A DNA stretch of 64,000 nt, taken from Pseudomonas sp. Lineage in GTDB: Bacteria; Pseudomonadota; Gammaproteobacteria; Pseudomonadales; Pseudomonadaceae. The stretch lies in the NCBI GenBank assembly GCA_007713455.1, contig VMRT01000013.1, forward strand, positions 122,931 through 186,930, in the 5' to 3' direction. This document shows, one piece after another, positions 17,232 to 26,237 of this stretch. Each line of letters starts with the position of its first letter. Positions within the stretch are counted from its first letter, which is position 1. Under the pieces are notes generated by a model. It made no database searches. It saw only the letters and a list, made by a program, of their open reading frames with translations, and had not been told where the DNA came from. Position numbers and translations under genes: made by a program.

Positions 17232-18287
17232 ATGGCCAAACCCGGATACCGCCTCGCCCTGATCGCCACGCTGCTGGCGGTGGTGGTCGTGCTGCTCGGT
17301 GCCTATACGCGGTTGACCCACGCCGGCCTCGGCTGCCCTGACTGGCCAGGCTGCTACGGTTTTCTCGCCGTGCCCATGAGCGAGCAAAAGCAGAACCTCG
17401 CCGCGCTGCGCTTTCCCGAGGCGCCACTGGAAGTGACCAAGGGCTGGAACGAGATGATCCATCGCTATTTCGCCGGCGCGCTGGGGCTGGTGATTCTCGC
17501 CATGGCGGCGCAGGCGATACGCCGTCGCGGCCAACCCGGGCAGCCGGTGAAGTTGCCGCTGCTACTGCTCGCGGTGGTCATCGCCCAGGCGATCTTCGGC
17601 ATGTGGACAGTGACCCTGCAGCTCTGGCCGCAGGTGGTTACCGCGCATCTGCTCGGCGGCTTCACCACCCTCAGCCTGCTATTTTTGCTGTGCCTGCGGC
17701 TGTCCGGTGCACTTGCTCCGTTGCCGGCCGTAGACGGTCGTCTGCGCAAATTCGCCGGCATCGCCATGCTCGCGGTGATCGTCCAGATCGCCCTCGGCGG
17801 CTGGGTCAGCAGCAACTATGCGGCCGTCGCCTGCACCGACTTCCCCACCTGCCATGGCGAATGGTGGCCGCGGATGGACTTCGCCAACGCCTTCAACCTG
17901 ACCCACCACGACATCGGCCCGAATTACCTCGGCGGCCTGCTCTATGGCGAGGCGCGCACGGCCATCCATGTCAGCCACCGCATCGGCGCGCTGTGCGTGA
18001 CGCTGCTGTTGCTGCTGCTGGCCGCCATGCTCATGCGCCGAGGACTCGGCCGGCTGGCCGGGCTGCTCATCGCCGCGCTGGCGCTGCAGGTCGGGTTGGG
18101 CATCAGCAACGTGGTGTTCAACCTGCCGCTGACGGTGGCCGTGGCGCACAACGGTGGTGGCGCTGCGCTGCTGCTGGTGCTGGTACTGGTCAATTACCGG
18201 CTGCGCCAGCCTGCACATGCCGCCCGGCAAACCGAGCCAGCATCGATTTCGAACACGACGGGGCAGCTCGATCTGCCCCGCGCATGA
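17232..18287 (+). CDS. ctaA: Heme A synthase (Cox15/CtaA)
   Basis: Converts heme O to heme A for the aa3 oxidase. 351 residues with about eight membrane helices in two similar four-helix halves. Conserved histidines appear in EMIHRYFAG, VTAHLLGG, HVSHRIGA and VAVAHNGGG. The N-terminal GAYTRLTHAGLGCPDWPGCYG is a family hallmark. AAGGAG precedes the ATG, and the gene lies 52 bp after the CxxxC protein gene. Confidence 0.94.
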   Translation: MAKPGYRLALIATLLAVVVVLLGAYTRLTHAGLGCPDWPGCYGFLAVPMSEQKQNLAALRFPEAPLEVTKGWNEMIHRYFAGALGLVILAMAAQAIRRRGQPGQPVKLPLLLLAVVIAQAIFGMWTVTLQLWPQVVTAHLLGGFTTLSLLFLLCLRLSGALAPLPAVDGRLRKFAGIAMLAVIVQIALGGWVSSNYAAVACTDFPTCHGEWWPRMDFANAFNLTHHDIGPNYLGGLLYGEARTAIHVSHRIGALCVTLLLLLLAAMLMRRGLGRLAGLLIAALALQVGLGISNVVFNLPLTVAVAHNGGGAALLLVLVLVNYRLRQPAHAARQTEPASISNTTGQLDLPRA

Positions 18288-18304
18288 CCACAAGGAGAAC
18301 CCCC

Positions 18305-19204
18305 ATGGCGACTCTACTCAGCGAACGCAGCGCCCAGGCCAGCTGGCGCGACTACCTGGAGCTGACCAAGCCGAAGGTGGTGCTGCTGATGCTCATCACC
18401 TCGCTGGTGGGCATGTTCCTCGCCACCCGCGCCGGCGTGCCCTGGACGGTGCTGCTGTTCGGCAATCTGGGCATCGCCCTGTGTGCCGGTGGCGCGGCGG
18501 CGGTGAACCATGTGGTGGACCGGCAGATCGATTCGGTGATGGCCCGCACCCACAAACGACCCCTGGCCGAAGGCCGGGTCTCGCCAGCGGCGGCACTGGC
18601 CTTCGCCTTCGTCCTCGGCGTCAGCGGGCTGGCCCTGCTGCTGACCTTCACCAATGCCCTCGCCGCCTGGCTAACCCTGGCCTCGCTGATCGGCTATGCG
18701 GTGATCTATACCGGCTTTCTCAAACGCGCCACGCCGCAGAACATCGTCATCGGCGGACTCGCCGGCGCCGCGCCGCCGCTGCTCGGCTGGGTTGCGGTGA
18801 CCGGCCAGGTCACCGCCGAACCGCTACTGCTGGTGCTGATTATCTTCGCCTGGACGCCGCCGCACTTCTGGGCGCTGGCGATTCACCGCAAGGACGAGTA
18901 CGCCAAGGTCAACGTGCCGATGCTGCCGGTGACCCACGGCGTGCACTACACCAAGGTGCATATCCTGCTCTACACGGTGATGCTGCTGGCGGTCAGCTTC
19001 ATGCCGTTCGCTATTCACATGAGCGGCCCGCTGTACCTCGCCGCCGCAGCGTTGCTGGGCGCACGCTTTCTCTACTGGACGATCGCGCTGTACCGCGACA
19101 GCCGGCCACATGCGGCAATCAAGACCTTCAAATTCAGTATCTGGTACCTGTTCGCGCTGTTCATCGCGCTGCTGGTTGATCATTATCTGCTGCTCGATTT
19201 CTAG
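18305..19204 (+). CDS. cyoE: Protoheme IX farnesyltransferase (heme O synthase)
   Basis: UbiA-family prenyltransferase that adds a farnesyl group to heme B, making heme O, the substrate of the preceding gene's product. 299 residues and about nine helices. The two Asp-rich regions are visible: NHVVDRQIDSVMARTHKRPL near residue 65 and the segment around WALAIHRKDEYAKVNVPML. ATG 18305 has AAGGAG 9 bases upstream; the longer frame upstream is only a shadow of ctaA. Confidence 0.95.
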   Translation: MATLLSERSAQASWRDYLELTKPKVVLLMLITSLVGMFLATRAGVPWTVLLFGNLGIALCAGGAAAVNHVVDRQIDSVMARTHKRPLAEGRVSPAAALAFAFVLGVSGLALLLTFTNALAAWLTLASLIGYAVIYTGFLKRATPQNIVIGGLAGAAPPLLGWVAVTGQVTAEPLLLVLIIFAWTPPHFWALAIHRKDEYAKVNVPMLPVTHGVHYTKVHILLYTVMLLAVSFMPFAIHMSGPLYLAAAALLGARFLYWTIALYRDSRPHAAIKTFKFSIWYLFALFIALLVDHYLLLDF

Positions 19205-19225
19205 ATAGTCACCCAAAGGACATCC

Positions 19226-19861
19226 ATGACCCGCATCCAGAAAACCGTCTTCATTCTCGTGGCGCTGATCGCGCTGGTCGTCGGGCTGACGGTTTCCAAG
19301 GTGCTCAACAGCCAGCGCCAGCTCGACCCCACGCAGTTGCTGGATGCCGGCATCGTCGTGCTGCCGCAGAGCCGCACGGTGCCGTCGCTGAGCCTGACGG
19401 ACCAGGACGGCGAAGCGGTAAAACTGAACGAACTGGACGGGCAGTGGACGCTGCTGTTCTTCGGCTACACCTTCTGCCCGGACATCTGCCCCACTACCCT
19501 GGCCGAACTGCGCCAACTCAACGGCATGCTGCCGGACGCCGTGCGCGACCAGCTGCGCATCATCCTCGTCAGCGTCGATCCGAATCGCGACACGCCGGAA
19601 AAGCTCAAGGAATACCTCGGCTACTTCAACGCCGGTTTCCAGGGGCTTACCGGCCCGCTGGACGATATCCAGACCCTGGCCAACGGCGTCGGCATCCCCT
19701 TCATTCCGGGGGACACCAGCAAGGAGAACTACACCGTCGACCACAGCGGCAACCTGGTGCTGATCGGCCCGGACGGCCGCCAGCAGGGTTTTATTCGTGC
19801 GCCGCTGCGGGTGCAGAAGCTGGCCGAGCAGTTGCCTGAGCTGGTCAAGCAGGCGGAGTGA
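19226..19861 (+). CDS. SCO1/SenC family copper chaperone
   Basis: 211 residues: an N-terminal membrane anchor (about 8-28) and a periplasmic thioredoxin-fold domain. The copper-binding C-x3-C is present in GYTFCPDICPTTLAEL (about residues 87-91), and the essential histidine is in YTVDHSGN. SCO proteins load copper into the CuA site of subunit II. It corresponds to PA0114 and closes the oxidase assembly cluster; AAAGGA precedes the ATG. Confidence 0.93.
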   Translation: MTRIQKTVFILVALIALVVGLTVSKVLNSQRQLDPTQLLDAGIVVLPQSRTVPSLSLTDQDGEAVKLNELDGQWTLLFFGYTFCPDICPTTLAELRQLNGMLPDAVRDQLRIILVSVDPNRDTPEKLKEYLGYFNAGFQGLTGPLDDIQTLANGVGIPFIPGDTSKENYTVDHSGNLVLIGPDGRQQGFIRAPLRVQKLAEQLPELVKQAE

Positions 19862-20178
19862 GGAAAGCGAGCCTGTTGGCGTTCGCGGTGTACGGACCAT
19901 AGCTGGCGCTGGGCCTGGAAGCCCCACCCCCTCTCCCTAGCCCTCTCCCCAAGGGGGCGAGGGAATGTTCGATGATGGCGCAGGCTCTGGCGAATCAACG
20001 CCCGGCCCAGAGGCGGCACGCTTCGGACGTCAGCACGGCGCAGCAACCATCTTGGCTGCACAATCATCGAACACTGCCGTAATACTCACATACCTCTGCG
20101 ATCCAACCCCCTCGCCCCTCCGGTGAGACGGCTGGGGCGCCCAGCATAGGGTCGAGGGGACGCTTCACCTCATGACCA
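19862..20178. repeat. 317-bp non-coding region with inverted repeats between convergent genes
   Basis: No gene is visible. A perfect 11-bp inverted repeat TGTTCGATGAT (19966-19976) / ATCATCGAACA (20063-20073) frames about 86 bp. Just before it lies a C-rich run with a weak hairpin (CCCTCTCCCC and GGGGGCGAGGG, about 19940-19963) that may terminate the cox cluster. A similar C-rich stretch follows at 20107-20125. The composition is that of degenerate intergenic repeats common in pseudomonads. Confidence 0.5.
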
Positions 20179-21384
20179 TCATGGCTCACCGACCGAACTT
20201 ACCGACACCGCGCTTCCCCTGCGAGGTTCACGCAGCACCGCGCTGATGCGTGCTCGTCGCTTGCGCCACCAGATCACCACACCGGTGGCCGACAACACCG
20301 CGATCGCCACGCCCAGCACGGCGATGAGGATGCGCCCTGGTAGGCCGAGGATGCGCCCGCCATGGATCGCCGGCTGCAGCAGATGGAACTGCTGCCCCAG
20401 CGTGCCCTGGCCGGGAATCTCCTGCCCCAGCAGACGACCGTCGGTGCCATGGAAGAACAGCCAGGCGTTGCCCTGGTTGCTGTCGTGCTCGCCGAAGCCG
20501 GCGCCATAGAAGTTGTACTCGAAGCTGTAGTACAGCTCGGTGATCGCTTCGGTCAGGCCGAGTTCGGCGGCGTGCTGCATGGCGTAGTCGTACGCCTGGT
20601 GGAAGTCGTAAGCGGTGGTGCCCAACTGCTCAGCCGGCATCCGCCCGCGGGCCTCGTAGACGCTCGGCTCAACGGGCGAGAACAGCGATACCACCGGCTT
20701 GAACACCTGCTCCGGCAGGTTCATCGCCACGCTGCTGACCGCCACCGGCGTGAGCAGCAGCCACAGCCACAGGCCGCCTGCGCGGTGTATGTCGTGGTTC
20801 ATGCGCTGGCGCTTGATCTTCCAGGACGTCCACCACTTGGAAAAGAACGGCCGGCCACGAGGAAAGGTCAGCACCAGCGAGACGAAGCAATCGATCACCC
20901 AGGCGATCGCCACGATACCCATCAACCACAGCCCCCAGTTGCCCGGCAGCGACAGGTTGTAGTGAAACTCGAGGATGAAGGGCACGAAGTTCTTGCGCGA
21001 GAAGCAGCATTCGCCCCAGTAGCGCGTGCCCACCGGGTCCCCGCTCACCGCATCGACGTACTGCACCACTGGGCGCTCGCCATACGGCTTGCCAGTTGCC
21101 GGATCGTTACGCGGCACCAGCGCCATCAAAGCGGCGTGACCGGGCTCACTGGGAAACTCCATGTACCAGACCTGCATGCGCGGGTTGGCCTGCTCGACGC
21201 GTTCCACCAACGTTCCCGGCGCCAGCACCGGGCCCTCACTGATGGTGTGGTAGAACTCCGGGTTGAGCCATTCGTCAAGCTCGTGATGGAAGGCCAGGAT
21301 GCTGCCGGTAATGCCGGCGAGAAACAGGAAGATCGCCGTGGCCAGGCCGATGTAGCGGTGCAGGAGCACGAGAATGGAACGCAT
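20179..21384 (-). CDS. PepSY-associated transmembrane protein
   Basis: 401 residues with four membrane helices: near the N-terminus (LHRYIGLATAIFLFLAGITGSILAFHHELD), at about 145-180, about 195-215 and near the C-terminus (GLPGRILIAVLGVAIAVLSATGVVIWWRKR). This is the PepSY/YpdA plan of proteins encoded beside TonB siderophore receptors and thought to be inner-membrane ferric-siderophore reductases. The conserved histidines in the first and last helices fit heme binding. ATG 21384 is preferred over an upstream TTG. It follows the receptor gene, with a hairpin between them. Confidence 0.82.
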   Translation of the reverse strand: MRSILVLLHRYIGLATAIFLFLAGITGSILAFHHELDEWLNPEFYHTISEGPVLAPGTLVERVEQANPRMQVWYMEFPSEPGHAALMALVPRNDPATGKPYGERPVVQYVDAVSGDPVGTRYWGECCFSRKNFVPFILEFHYNLSLPGNWGLWLMGIVAIAWVIDCFVSLVLTFPRGRPFFSKWWTSWKIKRQRMNHDIHRAGGLWLWLLLTPVAVSSVAMNLPEQVFKPVVSLFSPVEPSVYEARGRMPAEQLGTTAYDFHQAYDYAMQHAAELGLTEAITELYYSFEYNFYGAGFGEHDSNQGNAWLFFHGTDGRLLGQEIPGQGTLGQQFHLLQPAIHGGRILGLPGRILIAVLGVAIAVLSATGVVIWWRKRRARISAVLREPRRGSAVSVSSVGEP

Positions 21385-21412
21385 CGTCGGTTGTCCGTCC
21401 TTCAGAAAGCAC

Positions 21413-21441
21413 AAAGCCGCCGGCCCTGTGGGGCCGGCGGC
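21413..21441 (-). terminator. Strong hairpin between the TonB receptor and PepSY genes
   Basis: An 11-bp perfect stem GCCGCCGGCCC / GGGCCGGCGGC with a 4-base loop lies ten bases after the receptor stop. On the minus strand it is followed by TTTGTGCTTT, a weak T-tract, so it may attenuate rather than fully stop read-through into the PepSY gene. Confidence 0.7.
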
Positions 21442-21450
21442 TGTTATCGG

Positions 21451-23907
21451 TCAGAATTCGTAGCTGACCGTGGCGGTGACATTGCGCTCCTCACCCATAT
21501 AGCAGTAGTTCAGGCTGCTGCCGCAGGCCGCGACGTACCTTTTGTCGGTGAGATTGTTGGCATTCAAGCGTACCTCCGCCCCAGGCAGCCCCACGTTGGC
21601 GAGGTCGTAGCCGATGGCCGCGTCGAAGAGCGTGTAGGACGGAATACGCTGCGTGTTCTCGGCATCAGCCCAGCTCTTGCCGACATAGCGAATGCCCGCA
21701 CCGGTGCTCAGCCCCGCCAGGCGATCGACGAAACGGTAGTCCGCCCAGAGCGAGGCCATGTGGCGCACGGATTGGGTCGGGGTGTTGCCCTTGTTATCCA
21801 GAGTGCTGTCCACCGCACTGAACACCGACTTCGAGTATTCGATATCAGTGAAGGTGTAGCTGCCTAGCAAGCGCAAGCTTTCCGTCACCTGAAGACGTGC
21901 TTCGAGTTCCAGGCCCTGGGAGCGGACAGCGCCGACCGGACGGAAGAAGTTCTCATCGGGCAGTTTGGAGGCGAGGTTCTCCTGCTCGATATGAAACAGC
22001 GAAGCGGTGTACAGGTCATCGTGTCCCACCGGCTGATACTTGATGCCCAGCTCCCACTGGGTGCCTTCGGTGGGTTCGAGCGGATTGCCACTGGCATCGG
22101 CGGTCGAGTTCGGGTTGAACGACTGCGAATAGCTGAGATACGGCACCACACCGTTGTCGAACAGATACAGCACGCCGGCGCGAGAGGTCAGCTGACTGGA
22201 ATCCTTACCGGACGACGTCCCCGCGGCCGCCGTTTCCACCTCGGTTTCGACCCAGTCCTGGCGCACGCCCAGGGACAAGCGCCAGCGGTCGAGTTCGATC
22301 AGGTCCTGCATGTACAGGCCCGTCTGCTCCAGCCGGCGAGTCTGGACGAAGGCCGCGCCGGGCGTCACCGGTGCGCCGTATACCGGGTTGAAGGCATCGA
22401 GGTTGGCCGCAGCCGCGCCGTAATAGGCCACATTCGATTTTCCGCGCTGGTAGTCGATCCCGGTGATCAGGGTGTGGCGAGCTGCACCGGTGTCGAATTC
22501 GGCCTGCAGCATGTTGTCGATGATCCACGAATGCAGGCGCTCATCCGCCCCGGTATACGCGCGTGCCAGTTCCGAGGAATTCCCGTCCCAGCCCATGCCA
22601 TAGACCTGCTCGGACTCTACTTCCGAGTCCAGGTAGCGGAAGTTCTGACGCATCGACCACGTATCGTCGAAGCGGTGCTCGAACTGGTAGCCGAGCATCT
22701 GCTGGGTGCGCTCGAATTTTTCGTGATCGGGCTCCCCCTCGAAGAAGCCATCGGGGAGATAGCGTCCATTGCGACGGTACAGGGTGCCTTCGGCAGGCAG
22801 GCCTCCGTGATAACCGCTTTCCGGGTCGTGCTGCAGATAGGCCTGCAAGGTAAGCGCGGTATCGGCAGAAAAGTCGATACGCAGGGAGGGCGCCACGGCA
22901 TAGCGTTGCGACTCGACATGGTCGTATTGGGTATCACCTTTTTCGGCCAGGCCGACCAGCCGGTAGGACAACATACCGTCATCGTCCAGCGGCCCGCCCA
23001 GATCGACGCCAATGCCTTTCTGCGCATTGCTGCCTAAGGTCGCCTGTACCTGACGATACGCCTTGGCGGTGGGCTGCTTGCTGGTCATGGCCACCAGGCC
23101 GCCAGGCAGGCTGCGTCCGTAGAGCACGGACGACGGGCCTTTCAATACGTCGATACGTTCCAGGAAATAGGGGTCGATCTGCATGGTGCTGTAGGTGCCG
23201 GCATCCCCCATGACTTTGAGGCCGTCTAGGTAGAGGTTATCCACCGAGCCATCGTTAAAACCGCGCATGGCCACGTAATCGTAGCGGCTAGTTGCGCCGT
23301 AGGGGCTGCTCATCACACCGGGCGTATAGCGCAGCGCCTGAGCGACCGTCAGCGAGCCCTGATCATCCATCTGCTGGCGTGTAACTACAGAAACCGACTG
23401 TGACGTTTCCAGCAACGGCATACTGGTCTTGGTAGCCACGCTGCTGTGGGTCGCGTTGTAGCCTTCCATCGAACCCAGCGCGTTGCCCAAGGCGAAACCT
23501 TCGACGGTCATCGGTTGCAGTTCGACGGCATCGGCCTGCGCGCTACGGCGCGCTAGCGAGTAGTTGCCCTGGCTGTCGCGGACGGCCTGCAGGCCGCTAC
23601 CCTGCAGCAACGCAGCGAAACCGGCGTCAACGCCGTACTGCCCTTGCAGGCCGTTGCTGTCCATGCCCTGCAGCAGGCTGCCATCCACCGAGAGCAGCAC
23701 ACCTGCTTCACCGGCGAAACGGCTCAGTGCGCTGGAGAGCGGGCCGGCGGGAATATCGTAACTGCGCACCACCTGCTGGGTCGCAGATTGCGCCATGGCA
23801 GCGCCGGGCACGACGCTGGCCAGTGGCAGGCACAGCAGCGCGGCACGAATGCCGAGCGCCAAGGCGCGGGAGCGATTGGGAATGAACGGCAAGGCGGTCG
23901 AGCGCAT
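21451..23907 (-). CDS. TonB-dependent siderophore receptor with N-terminal signalling domain
   Basis: Outer-membrane ferric-siderophore transporter, 818 residues. Order: signal peptide (cleavage after AAMA, about 39), a secretin/TonB short N-terminal signalling domain (about 50-105, SYDIPAGPLSSALSRFAGEAG), a TonB box-like ELQPMTV, a plug (about 155-280) and a beta-barrel ending in the aromatic VSYEF. The signalling domain together with the neighbouring FecI and FecR genes marks it as a transducer that reports substrate binding. The C-terminal CGSSLNYCYMGEER resembles ferrichrome-type receptors; the actual ligand is not determinable. Confidence 0.92.
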   Translation of the reverse strand: MRSTALPFIPNRSRALALGIRAALLCLPLASVVPGAAMAQSATQQVVRSYDIPAGPLSSALSRFAGEAGVLLSVDGSLLQGMDSNGLQGQYGVDAGFAALLQGSGLQAVRDSQGNYSLARRSAQADAVELQPMTVEGFALGNALGSMEGYNATHSSVATKTSMPLLETSQSVSVVTRQQMDDQGSLTVAQALRYTPGVMSSPYGATSRYDYVAMRGFNDGSVDNLYLDGLKVMGDAGTYSTMQIDPYFLERIDVLKGPSSVLYGRSLPGGLVAMTSKQPTAKAYRQVQATLGSNAQKGIGVDLGGPLDDDGMLSYRLVGLAEKGDTQYDHVESQRYAVAPSLRIDFSADTALTLQAYLQHDPESGYHGGLPAEGTLYRRNGRYLPDGFFEGEPDHEKFERTQQMLGYQFEHRFDDTWSMRQNFRYLDSEVESEQVYGMGWDGNSSELARAYTGADERLHSWIIDNMLQAEFDTGAARHTLITGIDYQRGKSNVAYYGAAAANLDAFNPVYGAPVTPGAAFVQTRRLEQTGLYMQDLIELDRWRLSLGVRQDWVETEVETAAAGTSSGKDSSQLTSRAGVLYLFDNGVVPYLSYSQSFNPNSTADASGNPLEPTEGTQWELGIKYQPVGHDDLYTASLFHIEQENLASKLPDENFFRPVGAVRSQGLELEARLQVTESLRLLGSYTFTDIEYSKSVFSAVDSTLDNKGNTPTQSVRHMASLWADYRFVDRLAGLSTGAGIRYVGKSWADAENTQRIPSYTLFDAAIGYDLANVGLPGAEVRLNANNLTDKRYVAACGSSLNYCYMGEERNVTATVSYEF

Positions 23908-24006
23908 GGGTGTTCCTGTTCGAGTGACGGATTTAGCCCTATGCCCAACCAGATCGAAGAAAGGGAACTGAAGATGCGAATATTTTTTATTCGTGTCCGC
24001 AACGAA

Positions 24007-24969
24007 CTACACGCCACCTCGTGTCGCGGCAGGTTCGAGGCTGACCCACCAGGCCATGCGCCGCTCGATTCGCACCGGCAGCGTCGCCGCCAGCGCATCC
24101 AGCACACGCTCGGTGTCACCGAGGGGAAAGGCGCCGACCACCCGCAGATCGGCGATACGCGGATCGCAACCGAGATAGCCGTGTCGATAGCGCGACAGTT
24201 CGACGAGGAAATCCTCCAGCCGCTGGTTGTCGGCCAGTAATACGCCGCTCGCCCAGGCCTGATGTTCGGCGCGGGCCGCTGACAAGGGGGCGATGTGCCG
24301 GCGACTGAAATCGGTCTGCTGCCCGGCCGCCACACGGGTGATGCCTAAGCCATCCAGCTGGATATCCACAACGCCGGCGAACACGCTCAGCCGGGTATGG
24401 CCATCTTCCTGGCGCAGCGAGAAACGCGCGGCCTGTTCGCTGCGCACGCGACCTTCACGACTGGTCAGCAGCAACGGCCGCCCGCCTTGGCTGGGCGAGG
24501 CATCGACAAGCAGCTCACCGCGGTAAAGCGCCAGCCTGCGCGCGGTTGCGTCATCGGCAATATCCACCGCGGTATCGGTGTTCAGCCAGAGCTGCGATCC
24601 GTCAGCCAGGCGCAGGTCGCGCACCTCACCAACCGCGGTCCGCTCATCGGCCGTCCACTGTCGCCAGGGCAGCGATCCGCCGGCCAGGCTCAGTGCCGCG
24701 CCGCCACAAAGCACGGACAGCACCTTCAGTGCCTGGCGACGGTTCGATTGGCGGCTGTGCAACATCGCGCCGGCAGTGCGCGCGACGGCATCGTCGGCCA
24801 GCGGCTGGAACTGGCCACTGATGCGTTCGACCTTGGCCCACGCGCGGGCATGTTCCGGCTGTTCCAGCCACGCGTTCCAGGCCTGGCGCTCGCCAGCGCT
24901 GGCCGCACCGGACTGCAACACGGCAAACCATTTCGCCGCTTCCTGCAGCACGCGGTAATCGATGCCCAT
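24007..24969 (-). CDS. FecR-family sigma factor regulator
   Basis: 320-residue inner-membrane anti-sigma or sigma-activating factor for the adjacent FecI-type sigma factor. The N-terminal cytoplasmic domain has the DUF4880 pattern (AAKWFAVLQSGAASAGERQAWNAWL). One membrane helix follows near residues 75-95, then the periplasmic FecR domain (VRDLRLADGSQLWLNTDTAV). I placed the start at ATG 24969 since it overlaps the sigma stop (TGATG), which is the usual coupling. The receptor's signalling domain would contact its periplasmic part. Confidence 0.9.
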   Translation of the reverse strand: MGIDYRVLQEAAKWFAVLQSGAASAGERQAWNAWLEQPEHARAWAKVERISGQFQPLADDAVARTAGAMLHSRQSNRRQALKVLSVLCGGAALSLAGGSLPWRQWTADERTAVGEVRDLRLADGSQLWLNTDTAVDIADDATARRLALYRGELLVDASPSQGGRPLLLTSREGRVRSEQAARFSLRQEDGHTRLSVFAGVVDIQLDGLGITRVAAGQQTDFSRRHIAPLSAARAEHQAWASGVLLADNQRLEDFLVELSRYRHGYLGCDPRIADLRVVGAFPLGDTERVLDALAATLPVRIERRMAWWVSLEPAATRGGV

Positions 24970-25484
24970 CAGTCCTCCGCCACCAGCAGCAGGCAATGCA
25001 ACATGGCCTGAGCCATGTACTTCTTCACCATCCGCTCGGAAACGCCGAGTTCGATGGCGATTGCGGCGTAGGTCATGCCCTGCAGCTGCGACATGAGAAA
25101 GGCGCTGCGCACCTTCGCCGGCAGCTGGGCCAGCATGGCGTCGACCTGCAGCAAGGTTTCGACGATCAACGCCTGGGATTCCGGCGATGGCGCCACGGGC
25201 TCGGGTTGCAGTGCCAGCGCATCAAGATAGGCCTGCTCGATCTGTCGGCGCCGCCAATGGTTGATCAACAGGCCCTTGGCGATGGTATGCAGGTAGGCTC
25301 TGGGTTCGCGGATGGCGCCCATGTCCTGATCCTTGGTCATCACCCGCACGAAGGTGTCCTGCGCGAGGTCGGCCGCCCTCTGATTACAGCCCAGCTGACG
25401 CCGCAGCCAGCCGTTAAGCCAGCCGTGATGCTCGGCATAGAGCCGATGCAGCATCTGCTGTCGAACCATACCTTCAATTGCCAT
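24969..25484 (-). CDS. FecI-type ECF sigma factor
   Basis: 171-residue extracytoplasmic-function sigma factor of the iron-starvation group. Sigma region 2 (LAQDTFVRVMTK, AYLHTIAKGLLINHWRRR) and region 4 (LPAKVRSAFLMSQLQGMTYAAIAIELGVSERMVKKYMAQAM) are both clear. It should direct transcription of the TonB receptor when that receptor is loaded. ATG 25484 has GGGAGG four bases upstream; an in-frame ATG at 25496 overlaps that site. A candidate Fur operator lies just upstream. Confidence 0.92.
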   Translation of the reverse strand: MAIEGMVRQQMLHRLYAEHHGWLNGWLRRQLGCNQRAADLAQDTFVRVMTKDQDMGAIREPRAYLHTIAKGLLINHWRRRQIEQAYLDALALQPEPVAPSPESQALIVETLLQVDAMLAQLPAKVRSAFLMSQLQGMTYAAIAIELGVSERMVKKYMAQAMLHCLLLVAED

Positions 25485-25505
25485 GCGGCCTCCCATGAGC
25501 GCTGC

Positions 25506-25528
25506 AAGCGTTAATGCTAACGCTTCTC
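25506..25528. promoter_or_regulatory. Palindromic operator upstream of the FecI-type gene, candidate Fur box
   Basis: AAGCGTTA-ATGC-TAACGCTT at 25506-25525 is a perfect 8-bp inverted repeat with a 4-base spacer, 22 bp upstream of the sigma gene start. Read on the minus strand, the 19-mer at 25510-25528 agrees with the Fur consensus GATAATGATAATCATTATC at 12 of 19 positions by my count. Fur is the expected regulator of such sigma genes, but the symmetric core could equally bind another repressor. Confidence 0.45.
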
Positions 25529-25650
25529 AACAGCAAAAATCCATCGGCAATCGCTGTATCGCGTTCTTTTGTCGACCGACGTCCGTTCGAGCACGGTGCA
25601 GAAAAAGCTCGACTAGGCTGAAGGAACAACCCATCTCCGGAGGCACGCTC

Positions 25651-26178
25651 ATGACCCAACTGCCACGTCTGGCCGCTTTCGCGCTCCTCTTCCTGACGCT
25701 AATGCCCGCCCATGCGCAGCAGATCCTGCCGGGCCTCTGGGAATTCAGCAGCGGCGATATACAGGTGGATGGCCAGCAGATGCCGGGCATGGACGCGATG
25801 CTGGCGCAGATGGAGAACCTGCCCGCCGACCAGCGCCGGATGATGGAGGAGATGCTGGCCGCGCAGGGCGTGAAACTCGGCGGCAAGGGCGTACAAATCT
25901 GTCTGAGCAAGGCTCAGGTGGAGTCCGATGAGCTGCCCTTCCAAGATGACCCGGCCTGTACCCAGGAGATCACCGAGCGTGGCGACAAGCTGTGGAAATT
26001 CAGGTTCGAGTGCCCTGATGCCCGAGGTCAGGGCGAGACGCGCTTCATCAGCGACAAGGAGTTCGTCAGTAACGTGGAAAGTGAATACCGCCAAGGCACC
26101 GAGACCGGTACCTCGCGAATCGAATCCCACGCGCGCTGGATAGCGGACGATTGCGGCGCATTGAAACCGGCTCGGTAG
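25651..26178 (+). CDS. DUF3617 family exported protein
   Basis: 175 residues with a signal peptide (MTQLPRLAAFALLFLTLMPAHA). The mature start QQILPGLWEFSSGDIQVDG is the DUF3617 hallmark, and the QICLSKAQ-type cysteine segment (about residue 90) and later cysteines also fit. A Met-rich stretch (MPGMDAMLAQMENL and MMEEMLAAQG) lies between residues 47 and 70. The function is unknown; members are periplasmic. CCGGAGG precedes the ATG. It stands alone, divergent from the sigma gene. Confidence 0.8.
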   Translation: MTQLPRLAAFALLFLTLMPAHAQQILPGLWEFSSGDIQVDGQQMPGMDAMLAQMENLPADQRRMMEEMLAAQGVKLGGKGVQICLSKAQVESDELPFQDDPACTQEITERGDKLWKFRFECPDARGQGETRFISDKEFVSNVESEYRQGTETGTSRIESHARWIADDCGALKPAR

Positions 26179-26200
26179 AAGGCAACCGGGAAATCAGCAG

Positions 26201-26216
26201 AGTTCCACGTGAAACC
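26201..26216. promoter_or_regulatory. parS-like ParB-binding site
   Basis: AGTTCCACGTGAAACC matches the parS core GTTCCACGTG(G/A)AAC found in pseudomonads, with a CACGTG centre and one half-site variant (GAAAC). It lies between two convergent genes, about 32 kb left of the other parS sites in this window. Confidence 0.75.
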
Positions 26217-26237
26217 CCCATGGTTACTGGGCGGGAG

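Noticed and set aside
20362..21867. 501-residue plus-strand frame over the PepSY and TonB receptor genes
   Set aside because: Shadow of two clearly assigned minus-strand genes; no signal peptide, motif or ribosome-binding site.
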